From: Telmatactis stephensoni
Lineage: Eukaryota > Cnidaria > Anthozoa > Actiniaria > Isophelliidae
Direction of reading: 5' to 3'
Length of the DNA: 64,000 bases
Assembly (NCBI GenBank): GCA_029948255.1
Contig: JALIZF010001869.1
Coordinates: 682,001 to 746,000, forward strand
In this document: positions 28,578 to 41,702 of the stretch, one piece after another
How the letters are laid out: each line of letters starts with the position of its first letter
Numbering within the stretch: position 1 is the first letter of the stretch
Made by a program: the position numbers and the translations under genes
The notes under the pieces: model-generated
What the model was told of the DNA's origin: nothing
Database searches by the model: none
What the model saw: only the letters and a program-made list of their open reading frames with translations

Positions 28578-28612
28578 TTCAGACGTTTCGCCGGTTAGGG
28601 CTTCATCAGTGA
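28578..28612 (-). ncRNA. Hammerhead-ribozyme-like core (candidate)
   Basis: Read on the minus strand there is CTGATGA, a short GCC/GGC stem with loop, then GAAA, in the hammerhead core order. Penelope-like retroelements of cnidarians are known to carry minimal hammerheads with this layout. Helix I and the cleavage site could not be established by eye, so activity is unproven. Confidence 0.35.
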
Positions 28613-28989
28613 TTGTGGATTATAAAAGATATATATATTTCTCACTTTTGATGTTGCTGGTTTTTTTCATCTATTATTTTCAATTAAAGTGACGCAACTA
28701 GAACTTGGTTATATCGATCTTATTTCACCCTGAATTAACCCTTTTCTGAGGTGAGACGGCTGATTAACAATGGACTACTCTTGATATTTATGCGAATATT
28801 TGTTTTCATTAGAAAAGCGGGAATAACCTAGGTTTCATGCCGCATGTGAACGACGCTATTCCTAATTTTTAAATTGAACATTACGATGCTTATAAATAGT
28901 AAGAGTCGTCACTGACACCACAAACTCTAGGCAATTGACACTTCAACTGACACTTTAGTAAAGGATTTTTATTATTAAAGAAGAACTTC

Positions 28990-29409
28990 AATTAACCTTG
29001 GTCATAGAGCCAAAGAACTACCTTTATTAGATGAAAGTGAGAAAGTGTGGATAAGGGACCAAAATCGTGAATTAAGGCAAAGTCTTGTTAAAGACCCAAC
29101 TTCCAAGATTTTATCTTATCAAGACAGACAAAGGTATATTAGCCCCACCAAGCATGTACTTCATCATGACCTCCACTCCAAACACCACCACCACCAAGAC
29201 CACACGAAGACAGAGTCGGACCAATGACTGAGCTTCTTGAAGAACCACCTACATCCCTGGATGCAACTCTAAGGAGAGAGAATGATAGGTCTGCAGTGTG
29301 TACGCCTTCTCCACAATAAGAGTCCAAAGCAGAGAACATTTCAAAGGAGGTCACTACGCGTTCGGGAAGAGTTGTGAGACCACCACAGCGTTTAGGGTTT
29401 AAACGATGA
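28990..29409 (+). pseudogene. Gypsy-type LTR retroelement pol C-terminus, degenerate
   Basis: A frame near 29,010-29,145 reads like the end of a Gypsy integrase (KELPLLDESEKVWIRDQNRE). After frame changes and a stop, the segment ending at 29,409 reads TRSGRVVRPPQRLGFKR, a typical pol terminus. No protease, reverse transcriptase or RNase H remains here. A sequence at about 29,890-29,995 with an AATAAA signal could be LTR-derived. Confidence 0.6.
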
Positions 29410-29458
29410 ACAGAGACAATAATGTTATTTATGTTCAAGACACATATCAAACAATTGG

Positions 29459-29721
29459 TGTCGTTCGCGCGGTCTTCCTGTGTTTTTACTATTGGGCCTC
29501 CTGTTTATCGAAATGCGAGGTTCAGTCTAAGCCATTTTCAAGATGGTGGACAATGTGATGTGTTTCATCGCTACAATATCTGCAAGTTTTGATCAAATTT
29601 TCGACCGTTTAAGATTCTAAATGGCAGAAAAATCAACAAAAATGGATCTACATGACTTCCAAATAAGGCAATGCTTGCCCAAATATGGAATAGAGTCGAT
29701 AGCCATGCGAACGACACCCAG
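29459..29721. mobile_element. TIR element inserted beside the Gypsy remnant
   Basis: The ends read GGTGTCGTTCGC and its complement GCGAACGACACC. The body (29,484-29,682) recurs inverted at 45,003-45,198 without these ends. Its position just after the pol stop suggests insertion into the old retroelement. Confidence 0.62.
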
Positions 29722-31382
29722 TTTTTAGTTGGGAATTGTTTGGTATGTTTAATTAAAACATTGTTGACGTTATCGCTATGACATTATGGTTCAGTTATAG
29801 CTCTCAGGCGGATGCATATATATGCATTATGCATAATAATGTATTTTGTATGAGTAATGTATAATGTATACGCATGACTAGTTATCGCATTGCATGCTGG
29901 GACCCATAGTTGTGTGTCGCCATTTTGAATAAAGTTGCGGGTCTCGTTCAGTGTGTTCTCCTTCTCTAGACCTCACAATTACACAATACATTTTTTAAAT
30001 CCACGGTAAAAAACTTGTATACTGAGGATCTATCAGTTCAGAAGTAAATTACAGTAAAAGTATGACGAAACTCAACTTTATACCTATTCGGTCCCAGGAC
30101 TCACGGTTATTCTTAAACTGTGAATCCGCTTGTACTTGATGATTATCATAGCCTAGATTGGCTTAGATTGTCATAATGTAGCCCAAATCTGATTTTAACA
30201 CCTTAATAATGAAATCCACTAAAAAGTTTACCTTTTAAACTCTTTTATTGCACAAAAACATACGGACGAATTTATAGGTTTTATTCCTTCTTCTAGCCTT
30301 GTTTTGATGGATTTCAGCCGTAAGATTTTGTCATCGATCTACGATTTCGAACCTACTTTGCAAATAAATGTTCAGAGCGCTAAAACGGAAGGCAGGCAGC
30401 TGCTTTTCGATTTCCAATCGTCTCATCTAACGAATAACTAACTAACTAAATAAATAAATGCTTGCCTTGCGCAGACAAAGTGTACACGTGGTAGTCATAT
30501 TGATATCACAAATCTGCACTAAATGAAATAAATGGTTCAATAATAAATAGATAATTTTGATTATTATTTTCAGCTGTCGCTTGCATTGACGAGTGTGAAT
30601 TAGATGTGCTACTGGAAAGTGTCTACTGGAAAGTAACTATATAATTAAAAAATAGAGCACTCTTGCAAGAAATGCTGGGTAAAGCTGGCAGGTGTCTTAT
30701 GTTTATTCCGTAATTCTCTTTTGTTAGCCTCGGCCGGTATCAAGCAATTTCGAACTGATGAGCTATAAAGCATTTGCTTTGCTAAGGATCACTAGCTTAG
30801 CAGTACATTTGGCCAGTAACCAAATATAATGTAGTATACAGAATTTATCAGACGTGATAGCCTGGGGGATTTACAGTCTAAAGGGTGAAGTATTGAAATT
30901 GGAATACTCGCCAAAACTCCCTGGAGGAAGTTCCTTTCGCAATTCACAGAAACCGGACGATCAAGAAAATGCGGTCTTTTTGAACAACCTATTAATAAAG
31001 AAACTATAATTGTAGCCCTAAGGTCGGTTCCTCTGTTTTGTGAAATCTGTCAGTTGTATATTTAACTAGATTTAAGGAATTTATTGTTTCTCGAAATATT
31101 AAACAGCGCTTTAAGACTGTGCAAATAAACAAAGACAGTTTGATTCCGACAGAGAGAGAACGAAGTGTCAAAAACGAAATTATGACTCATCTACGAGTAA
31201 TTCTCAGAATCCTCTTGCTTTATGTGCGTACATAGCTAAGTTAACATCAAATCGATCTTGTGTATTATTTTGTGCTCGATTCTAAGTGGATGAGGTTATT
31301 CACCAAATAAATCATTAAGGCATTACTGAACTAAATGCTGAACTAAATAAACTTAAATGCTGAACTAAATAAACTTAAAACT

Positions 31383-31674
31383 CGATAAAATCTTTATTAT
31401 GTTTCTCCAGCAAAAACTAGAAATATGAAATCAACAATGGCAGAGCACTCCCAGACGTATACAATATTTTGAATGAACACTCAATTGCATTTGTACTTAT
31501 TGTTTATTCAACTAGTATTCTTAGTTCTTAAAATTTGCAATGTAAATTAAATAGTCTTAGTAGATTGTCGTTAACCATTTTATCCTGACGATGGACCGTC
31601 GACGCGTAGACGTCCGAAAGCTCGATTCTACAGTTTTAGTTTTTACTGCAGAAACATAATAAAGATTATATCAT
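31383..31674. mobile_element. Penelope-like end with hammerhead-like motif
   Basis: CTGACGA at 31,585-31,591 and GAAA at 31,616-31,619 enclose a stem in which GGAC pairs with GTCC and an inner GTC pairs with GAC. The segment ATAATAAAGATTATAT near 31,650-31,672 is repeated in inverted orientation at 31,386-31,418. This layout recalls the terminal regions of Penelope-like elements. No reverse transcriptase ORF is in range. Confidence 0.4.
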
Positions 31675-32645
31675 GAATATATCCAGCAGCGTATCAATAT
31701 TGGATGACTTAAAACTTGATTTTGCTGACTTTGTGCACATGGATTTTCTTTGAAACAGTTAGCCCTGGATAAAAGGATGGATTTTGCTTCACATCTGCTT
31801 TTGATACATCTGCACATGCGTGCTGGGTACGGATATACTAGTGAATTTTTAAAGGACGTTTGCATGCATTGTTCGCGCGCACTTTCACTACGCCCTTCGA
31901 TCGATTTTTCGGTTAAGAAGCTGAGAAGGCCCTGGGAATGAGGATGCATTATTCGAGAAAAATCTATTTCTAGCTAGAAAATTCTTCAATTATTGGCCAT
32001 TAAAATAGATTATGGTTTCTGGAATTATCGAAAGGAGCTTAATCTCCTCCAGCATTGGAAATAAAAATGATTGCTAGCCCTCCTATTGACTGATAATGTG
32101 ATTCATGTATTCTACGTCTGATAATTACAGGTTATGTTCACGTCTGAACGACCCGTAATCCATTGTAGTGCACGCTAAACTTCTTCGTGCAAAAATCAAA
32201 TATTTATCGAAGTGAAACTTCGATAAACATTCATTCACCTGGGTTCACCAATAAGTGAAGATTACGGTTCCTTACGTCTGCTCTGTCCCTAAAGGTACAG
32301 CATTCTAAACTAAATGATATCGTCGTACCAAATCATAAGTATAGCAGCTGGACTTAGTCTTGTAACAAGGAATAACACAGAATGTATTGAGAATATAAAA
32401 AGACATTCTTTCTTTTAGCCTGAGATTTCTAAAGTGTTTTTTCTCCATTGAAACAACGGCAACATGTTAACAATATCATTTACTTTGAATTCAAATATAT
32501 GCAGACCAATTACAACTGTTTCTCAAGGATCCTAATTGTTCTCGAAGTTCTGGTTGACTTGACAACAAGCAAATGAAACAACATTAACTTATCCGAGAAA
32601 TGAAACAATTACACATATGCGGATTTTGAAACACAAGCAAAAAGT

Positions 32646-32791
32646 ATGGGTTGTGGCTCTTCCAGACAAGCTCAACTACACAAAGATTGGATCAGTATTC
32701 CTCTATCAACAGCACAAAAATATCTCGTCCGCGAGACTTGGGAAACCGTCGAGGCCTCAAAGAATCTAGTTGGAAAAAAGACGTTTTTGAG
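32646..32791 (+). pseudogene. Orphan globin first exon (copy 2), intact but without exons 2-3
   Basis: Encodes MGCGSS, a 12-residue linker with no counterpart, then IPLSTAQKYLVRETWETVEA and a phase-2 donor GTGCGT. The frame is open, and the acylation signal and helix A-B residues are kept. It is one codon longer than the homologous exons at 24,994 and 41,703. No exon 2 or 3 was found in the 8.9 kb before the next globin first exon. Unlike the other two copies, no clear 5' UTR splice acceptor precedes the ATG. It is either a relic of a partial duplication or an alternative first exon that splices, with the right phase, to 44,466. I cannot decide from sequence. Confidence 0.7.
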
Positions 32792-34807
32792 GTGCGTAGC
32801 TAACGACAATGAAAATGTAGCTTTTTGGGCAATACAGTTATTCCTTTTAAGTTTGTTGTGACCCAAACAATAGAACAGAGGATGCCGATTTCTATTTACT
32901 ATTCTTTCGATACCAGTAATAACATATTCATGTTTTCTGTTAACAAATTGTAAGCTTGAAAAACATGTAGAGTTATAAAAAGCTGCGTGAAACTTGATAC
33001 TTGGTGAATATTGTACTACCTTAGGCTGCTTGGAATTCCAAATTGCTAAATCATACGAAAAAAGACAAAAACAAAAAAACAAAAACAAAAACAAAACAAA
33101 AACGGAATAACAAAGTTTCAAGTATATATTGTTCATTTTATTTGGAGGATAAAGCTCACAGATTTAAATTCCATGTCAAACATTTGTTCATTCTATAATA
33201 CCCTTTTGTTTTTCGCATTTCTCATACCATGAGGTGTTATTTCCATTTTGCAGAAAGACACTATTCTATAAATGTGAATGACATTTAATCAAAGAAAAAA
33301 ATCTTAATTTGTAAAATTCATAAAGTGTGAGTTTCAGTCTGGTGGGAAATCGAAATAATCGCGTGAACAGCCTTTGTTCGGCGTCTTTAATTTTCAAATT
33401 AAATGCGAATGTCAATCATTACTACTCCGTAACTTGCATTCATAATTTCATTTTATATCTTCATCTTTGAAATAGCATAAAATTGCCGCAAGGAATCGTG
33501 ATTTTAGATTTAAATTTGTTCGTTTTTCAATTTGAATATTCGACTTATTATCGGAAGTATGAATACAAATTTGCTTAAAAACACGATCAAGTTTAAAATG
33601 TAAACAATTACCTGTTCGACAACCAGATGCCGTACAATTAAGATAATAGATATGCAAGTGAATGGATTAAGCAAGGAAGTGCTCGTCTTGACAACTTCCT
33701 GTATTGAAGTGTTTAATTTGTCTGGATAATTACTCACTGTTATTGAATCCATAATATGTTAGAATTATCTGTTTTTCAATGATTAAACAGACCAATGGCG
33801 TCGAGTCTTTCGATTCAGCTCACATGGGATAGCATTTTATGTACTACGATATATATACAACTGTTACATAAAACATCAGTTATATCAGAGAGTAATGTTT
33901 ATTCATCAGTTCTGTGTTGCCTTGCACAAGCCGCAGTTCGCAGTACCAACAAAAGCCTACAAACCTTACACAACTACCTTATGATGAAATCAGAGCATCT
34001 TTTAAATGTGGGATGTAGTGAAGGGCACAGTGCGCATGACAGTCATGTCCAACGTAGTTTTGAACATATTTTAGTCCTATTTGTTTATCAAAAATCAATA
34101 AGATCATTAGGGTTTATAGGATTCGACACTCGTTTCCGTGTTGTATCGCCTAGGTGATTTTTTTTTGTAACCGCGCCTGCATGACTAAACCCCAAACTTG
34201 TTAGCAAGCATCGAACTGCAAACGGCGGGAATTCTGGTTGTGTTGAAGTCTTATGGATACTATTGGTTTGACTAACATTTGCATAAAACATTCGACAAAC
34301 CACGTACATAGTTTGTATTCCAAAATTAAAACTGATACCTCTTTAGTGCAAAACCTGTAAAAATTCAAACCCGCTAAAAGTTGTTTATCCGTACTAGTTG
34401 AATTACTACAACGAGCAAACTGACCCGCCGGTCAAATTTTTGTTTGTTAATTTTTGTGGAGAGTTATAAAATATCGATTTTAAAGCTGTCAAAAAACTCG
34501 GATAGAATGAATTTGTGATTACAAAATATTCGGATTTCTCTGAGAAAAAAAATGCAGTTATAAAAATTAAGATATTTGTTCCAGTCAAAACCCCTAAATA
34601 CATGCCCGGTCAGGCCAGAAATTTTCTCCCCTCAGGTAATGCATGTGAATTCACTTCATGCTGACTGGTTAGTTCTCTCTCAAGGATTTACCTAGGGCGG
34701 GTCAAGGGGATCTTTAGATCTGATAAAGGGGAGGGGGAGGGGGACTGGGGACTCCCCTTCCCCTTCCCCTTCCCCCAAAGAGCCGCTACGCAGGCTAAAC
34801 TCTTATT

Positions 34808-35001
34808 TAGTCCGTCTGCGTAACAGCGACAAAAATCGTATTCTAACTTCTTTCTGATTTTGAAAGGAGCTTGTGATTGGCTAAAATAACGCTGTTTGTA
34901 ATTGGGTATTTCCATAGAAACAGTTGCTCTCGTCATGTTGCTGCGAAAGGACAGCCAATAAGAAATGGCACAATTCGTGTCGCTGTTACACACACGGACT
35001 A
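34808..35001. mobile_element. Small inverted-repeat element
   Basis: The ends GTCCGTCTGCGTAACAGCGA and its near complement (GTCGCTGTTACACACACGGAC-like, about 34,977-34,999) bound about 190 bp of non-coding DNA. A C/G-rich tract of CCCCTTCC repeats lies immediately upstream (34,725-34,775). Confidence 0.55.
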
Positions 35002-35229
35002 TCGCGTAGTAGCGTTCCACGTTACCATGACAACGGTTTCATAGTATCAGCGATAATTGTCTTTGGAGTTTGCAACATTTTTCCAATGAAAGCATGCAAT
35101 GTTTTAGTGGTAGTTTAACACCGCTGTCAGTTTTAAAATCAGATGTTGTTGATTTCTATTTTATACATTTGCAACAAGCGTAACATTGAACTGACCCCGG
35201 CCCTTTCAAAATCTTTGAACACACAGGGG

Positions 35230-35969
35230 CATTCTCATTCCCAGAGCCTACGGTGATACCGTCCAGCGGAAGGCATCGTCTGAAGGGCTCTGGGTCAATC
35301 CAAAACCGGAAACAGGATTCTCTGTTTCCGGTTTTACTGCGCCTGTGCAGAAACAATACACAGGAATCCCTGATCGCTGGTGGTTGTAAACATGGCAGTT
35401 AGTATTATGGCTGCGATGCTCTTGAAAATGCACTTAAGAAGGGACTGAAAAGGATAGTATTCTAAAGGAACAACAGTAGGGGATTCGGACATAGTTGTGG
35501 TTGCAAACTAAGATCGGATTTTCTGCCAGTTACTTGTTGTTTTGCCATGTTTTGCCAGTTGACTTCACGATCGGTTTCTCCAACGGAGACCGTATTTTCG
35601 TGTAATTTGAAGAGCGGACCTAACGGACTTCTTTCTGTCTTCGCCTCGTTTAATGTTTCAAATTCAGTAAGCTCTTTGTTCAGTTTAAAAAGCATTGATT
35701 AATTTAGCTATTTTGGCTAGATTTGGATCAGAAGTCCTGTGTAATGACAAATATAAACCGTGGTACCCCTACAACATATATTTTCTGGACTGTTTGTTTA
35801 TTTTTTGAGCCAATCATAAAACGAGTAGGCTTGTAAAATTCTGCTTCCGGTATTGTTTTTTGAAAAAAGTTCAGCCAATCAGAAAACGGCCCTATTTGGA
35901 TTGACCCAGAGGCCTTCAGGCGATGCCTTCCGCTGGACGGTATCACCGTGGGCTCTGGGGACGAGAATG
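35230..35969. mobile_element. MULE-like non-autonomous element, 9-bp target duplication
   Basis: Terminal inverted repeats of about 75 bp (35,230-35,304 and 35,895-35,969) begin CATTCTC and share GGTGATACCGTCCAGCGGAA. They are flanked by the exact 9-bp direct repeat ACACAGGGG at 35,221-35,229 and 35,970-35,978. Long inverted repeats with 9-bp duplications are the hallmark of Mutator-like elements. The 590-bp interior has no transposase. Confidence 0.82.
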
Positions 35970-37057
35970 ACACAGGGGTTCCCAGACATTAACAGTATTG
36001 GAAAAGGCTAGAACAAATTAAAATGACAAAGGGTAATCTGTTGATTAGATGAATTTAAAGAGGCGCCTGCATGTGAACTTTACAGTGACTTAATGAAATT
36101 TTAGCATTCGATATATACACGTCGCAATCATTTATGCAGTGAATTTATAAAGATAAGTCTTGAAAATCTAACCATTAGTAATGTACAAAGGAGCCATGTC
36201 GGTTTCAGTGCTTGTATGTTCGATGATTTTGAAAGGGCCAATGAGTGTTTGTGCAATTAGCTGTAAAAATATATATAAGTCGAGAAATTACTTAAAATTG
36301 ATTTTCAAATAATTTAATATCAGTTCATTTATTTAAATCATGAGTACACTGCCTATCCACCATTCAATCCAAAGATTGATCCCCGAAAGTTAAATTAAAG
36401 ATGTCCGGTTAAACTAAGAAAATCTCTTCCTAGAAAGAAATCTAACCTAAAGAGGCTTATATCCTCACAAAAATCAAACATCACCTACAATCTTTTGAAA
36501 TTGCCAAATACTCTTGATCGACACTGTACGAAATTCTACGTCGCACATAATTAATAATTAAATTCTACTCTTTTTCCCATATCAGTACAAAATTGCGTGA
36601 GCCAGGTTATACGCCACTCTTTTGCTCCATCTAACACTGATGATATGGGGAGTAGGGGAAACTTAAATAAGAGGAATGTATTGTAAAGAAAATATCCTAA
36701 ATCCACACCATAGTCAGAAAGTCACGTGGTAGTTTATAGTCACGTGGTGGAGGATATTGATCACACGATGAAAAAGTACATAGAGTAAATCTCTTGAAGG
36801 TCAGAAAGCTAACAGCGAGAAGAAACGTTGCTGTCATGTTGTTTCACTCGATAACAGCATTTCTCAGTTCTCACTCTTAGTTTTCTAGCTAATTAAATTG
36901 TATACCCAAGTAAGCATATTGAAAGTCAACATTAAAACATATGTAAATATATATCAAAGTCTTATTCAAGCTATCCAAATGAACAATGGCAAACTGAATT
37001 AATTTGCAGTAGTTGTAGTACTAGTGGTTTTCATTCACCCGTGAAACAAAGTGTATT

Positions 37058-37180
37058 GCTGGGTTGCATGTGACGTCACGGCAGCCATCTTGGATGAACT
37101 TCAACAAAAGATTTCTCATTAGCGTCTCTTGTTTGTTCATCTAACATGGCAACGACTTCATTGTCTTTTGATTCCCCCCA
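37058..37180 (+). repeat. Dispersed repeat (inverted mate at 55,093-55,213)
   Basis: Contains GGGTTGCATGTGACGTCACG and GCCATCTTGGATGAACTTC. The reverse complement with small differences is in a PIGA intron. It combines a CRE-like and a YY1-like motif. Confidence 0.72.
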
Positions 37181-37262
37181 ATGGATGAAACTCAGCAATT
37201 AGTTTAAGTGTAATAGTCGAATGACGACAAAAGAACACAATGGAATTAGGGTGTAATACACT

Positions 37263-37263
<1 letters not shown>

Positions 37264-37306
<43 letters not shown>

Positions 37307-37319
37307 CAGTAGTAGTAGA
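37264..37319. repeat. (CAG)n/(TAG)n microsatellite
   Basis: About ten CAG units followed by TAG units. It is intergenic. Confidence 0.92.
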
Positions 37320-40300
37320 GTGATGAAAGATGACTATCTAGTTTATACAAGTTGATAAAAACCAAAAGAAAACAATGAGTTTAGGGTTACTCATTAGAAC
37401 TTCATGAGGCATTCGGCCTTGACAAACTTTTGATCATGACTTTTTAGAATTGCGTTCAATTTTAATAGTTTTTTAGGAAATTAAACTCCTATTATCCAGC
37501 TATAAATTGGCTTTAAGCGATTTTGTTGAAGATAAATATTTGAATAATTCAACAAAAATCGACCCAACTGTTTAGAAACGGCCCACTCTAAATCAAAATT
37601 TTGTTGGTTTAAATGGATGAAACGATTTCAGAGCATGCACTTTCGCGTTCAGAGCACACTTTTGGCAGCCAGTCGTCCTCGCATTTCTACTCCAACGACT
37701 GATTTTTCTAAAACTCACTCAGCTTTAATATTGATATATTGTAGTTTGATTTCCGCTGCGTTTCATCCACTTTTACCAACAAAATTCTACTGAAATCAAG
37801 AAGTGTTAAGAAAGGAACAAATATGCTCTACAGAAATTTAAACAACTCAATGGAAAATTTCATTTTTAGGACTATTATTTTTATTTGAAAGAAAATTTCA
37901 AACAATAGCGTACATTCATTTTCTATACTCTAACCCTATTCCTAACATTCAGAACAGATTGAATTATTTGTAATTAAAGTGAATCGGTTAGTACTCTAGC
38001 TATAGCTAAGCTGTTAAATCATATTTTGCCAGAGGAAACCTGAGTCACTTGTGTATTATACATTTTTCCAAAGAATAAGGCTTCAGTAAACTTCACGAAA
38101 TGTCAATTAGGACTTGAAGTTATATCCCCGCAAGGTCGACTACTGCTTCCGGCGACGGCGTAATTGTACGAATACCATCTCGTGTACGTTTTTCATCTAA
38201 TTCTACACCTAAATTTGCGGGGGAGGGCCCTTAAAAGAAAACGTTTTCTTTTTCATTTTCCATTTATATGAGTACAAATTGTTCGTCATAGGGTTTATCA
38301 ACAATTTCAAAAATTTTGAGCTATTTACTTTATTGAACATTTGGTAAAATGTACACCATATTGAATTCAACGCAGTGGCATTAAAATAATAATAATCTAG
38401 ATGGATTATTCAAATTGAGAAACGATCCACTGAAATATGAGAGTAAAACGTGCTAAATTTCTCAGGCCTTAAATCAATATCAGTTTCTTTTTTCGGTTTC
38501 TTGAATCACTGGAAGTTCGTCGGAGTACTAGTGGGTTTTCTAACGTATTTGCAAATTATTCCGTTTTTGAGTGACATTATTCTTGATATGTTTGCTCTTG
38601 AAACCTCTCAAAGTTGTGTTGTGTTTTCCTAGGTTGTAGATTCACGCTACTTCAATATTCTAATTAAACTGAGCCGGCGACCGAAGTCTTGTTTGACCAA
38701 CTGTCGACGTCAACAAAGCCATTTACCTGTATGGTACACACAACTCATTTATTTGATTAACACCCTGCCTGGAAAGGATCTCGGACTTCCTGGCTATTTT
38801 TATCTGGTGTTTCTTGCATGTTTTAAAGAAATACGGAAAGAAAAGTAGAAACTGACGATTTCACAAACATCCGGCTTAATGAATAAAACTTCTTACCAAA
38901 TTTCTTGGCTCACCTTCTAGTAGTGTAGAATATTGCAGAACTACTGAAATATTCCATTTTGCAGCTCTTAAATACTCTGAGGAGCAACAAAACACCACAC
39001 GAAAACTAAAAAAGTACCTGAAAAATAATTTTACTATATATATGGCCATTTTTCATCTCTCGACTTGTAGCATGTCGCATTACGAATGACTCTTTTCAGT
39101 CATTCAATCGATTGAATATAACACATGAAGAAAACATGATTCACGTACTGGGAGTTGTCTGGTAAAAACCTGTGGCTAGCTTGGTAGCTTGTTTACAAAG
39201 GAAACATCAAGCTTTCCAGTAGATGATTCACGTTTTAGAGTTATATTATATTAGATTGAGCTATGAGTTCAGCCATATTTGTTTATATTTCTCTTATTTC
39301 TCTTATTTACATGAAAACTTATTGCTAAACTGACTTCGCGCCAAATACACAAATATAATAACTGCTTAGAAATGACAAAACAACGGTGATTGTCGCGGTC
39401 AGGCCATTGCGCGCTGAGCCTGTGCGAAATATTCTGTTGAAAACTGGATTTTACAGCAGTACAATTTCTTTTACGTACTATAAAGTAAGACATAATTCTT
39501 AGTAAAGACCGTCTGATTGAAAAAAATAAAGATTTCTCGTGACCTGCTCGGGAGGTATGAAGCTTACAATAGCCTCCAAATGACATTTCAGATGAGTGTT
39601 TTTTGCCATGATTTCGAGAGATCCGATCTGGCTTTCAGATACATTTAAATTTCAATTTTCATTTAAGTCAAATGCACTCAAATTTCCAAGATCCGAAAGG
39701 AATTTATGTATTTATATATATATAATCCTTGTTTTATGCTTTCCTGTTTTTTAAGATCTTTTTTGCATAATTATGAAAGTTGGGTTTCTGCTGACATGAA
39801 ATACTTGAAATGTCGAATGGACGTTTATAAACCAAAGTTCTAGCATGTTCATTTAAGTTTTCGCATTATTGTCATATTTAGGCTAGTGCTTAGCTCAACT
39901 AATAAAACTGAGTTATAGCTTCGAGCATGGATATTAGAGTAGTAGAAAGACTCTTTGCTGAAGCCAAAAATAGAAAATAGACATATATTGTCAGCATTTT
40001 GCAAGCTAGATGATGTTCATTTATTTGGTATATTTCATTTATATATTGAACCTACGACCAGGAAAAAAAAGCGAATAATAACAACATATTTTCTTGAAAA
40101 TAATGTTGTAATATATGAGATTAGATTTATTGTTATTAAGTTAAAAGTAGTTCACTTAAATGAATGTTTAATTGAAACATTTAATGAGCAATTCCGCAAT
40201 GTGAAATGTCAGCAATTGCACAGGTTTTGAATGACAGGGAAGTTTTATTTATCACTTGAAACTGGCAAATCTTTTAAGAGGTATGTGGAGAGTATTGAAA

Positions 40301-41702
40301 TTGTCCTATCTTTTTTGATCGACAATTTTTAGAGAGAATTTTGAGACTATTTACTTTAGAATTCAGGGCAACGGTACAAGTTACCGCCATATCTTTTTAC
40401 ATGCAGCTATATTATATGATTCTTAAGGTCAGTTTTTAACTGATCCTTTTAAGTCTAAACATTTACTGATATCGTTTAATGTCAGTCTAAACTCGTCGTT
40501 ACTGTCTAGAGGAAATCCTTGGTCTCAAAGTTGCGGCAGATACGTGCGAAAAATGACAGTTTGCAACATAAAAAAAATACGCAGAGTGATCTAGTCTTTT
40601 CGGAGCTATTAATATTATATTTCAGCTGCCAGAAAGGCCAAATGTACTCGATATGCGAGGAATATTGTTTGCTTTAATCGGGGCTTTAATATTCTTCATA
40701 TTGGAAAACGTGAGTTTGAAAGACAAGAAAGACGGCATCGTTCCCGAAATAGATCATTTTAATAAGTATTGACAAAAGCTCTTTAGCTTCTCGGAAAGAA
40801 AGGAACCGTCGTTAATTCCCTTTGGCAGTCCCAAGGCAAGTTGCTATTTTTTAATTATTTAATTACTGAATCATGTTGTGGAAAGAAGAGGAAGAAGGAA
40901 AACAACAACAACAACAAAACTGAGAATAAGTAGCCATGAGAACATCTAAGTTCAAAGGCTAAGTTGAAGGTCAATAAATACGAAGTTACAGACTACGGAA
41001 TTTTCAATTGAATTTTAGTTTTTTATGAAATGTGTGAAATGGTCCTTTTTTCCTCCAACAAAATTAAGCATTAGAAACATGCCTGGAAAATTGTTATATA
41101 GCTACAGCACAGCATTAAATGAAAACAAGTCCGCTACTACATCTTGGTTTCAGTCTTTGTTTTCTTGCAGTACACCTAAGTCTGTGAACACTCTTAAGTT
41201 TTATTTAGTTATTTATTTAAATAGTTCTTTTCAAATCTAAAACAAATTCTAGTAGCACAAATGTCATGTTTTTGCTTCTTGTGTAAATATGGGACGTGAA
41301 TGCACGCGAAAGAGATGAGATGATATAGGTGAATGTTATGTAAAATATACTATAAATCTGAAAGAGGAAATTTCGCAAATAAGACTTTGTAGAAGTGTTA
41401 ATTAAATAAGATTCTACACAATCACCGCCTTAAAGGTCACTGCTGGTGAAATTGCTCAATTTATAAAAGAAAAGCTTAAGAATCAGTTATTTTACATAAG
41501 TAATATTTTTTGCTGTTATCTATAGTTTTTAGTACCATTTAAAGCTAAAAGTAATCGTCTGCTTTTACACTCCAATTTAGTAAGTAAATACAAAAGGTAT
41601 TCACCCGAGGTTGTTATACTGCATCGTTTTTTAATGTAAAGCAGTTAAAAACTGCTATTGTTTAGAATTTATTTTATTTCACAGGCCTAAAGCGACGGAG
41701 TC

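Larger units (their letters stand above)
27943..32645. other. Intergenic interval with retroelement debris
   Basis: No host gene is visible. Contents listed separately are a hammerhead-like motif, a Gypsy pol tail, a TIR element, a tandem 22-bp duplication at about 31,330-31,380 and a Penelope-like 3' region. AT-rich dinucleotide stretches occur near 28,440-28,480 and 29,810-29,850. Confidence 0.65.
32792..41684. other. Intergenic interval between globin exon copies
   Basis: About 8.9 kb with no supported gene. It contains a CAAAA-rich tract (33,060-33,105), an inverted-repeat element (34,808-35,001), a MULE-like element (35,230-35,969), a dispersed repeat (37,058-37,180) and a CAG/TAG microsatellite (37,264-37,319). 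Two CACGTGGT E-box-like copies lie at about 36,724-36,750. Frames of 60-120 codons in this stretch show no recognisable protein features. Confidence 0.65.

Noticed and set aside
33795..34157. 120-codon ORF between globin copies
   Set aside because: No domain, signal or splice support; likely chance or old repeat.
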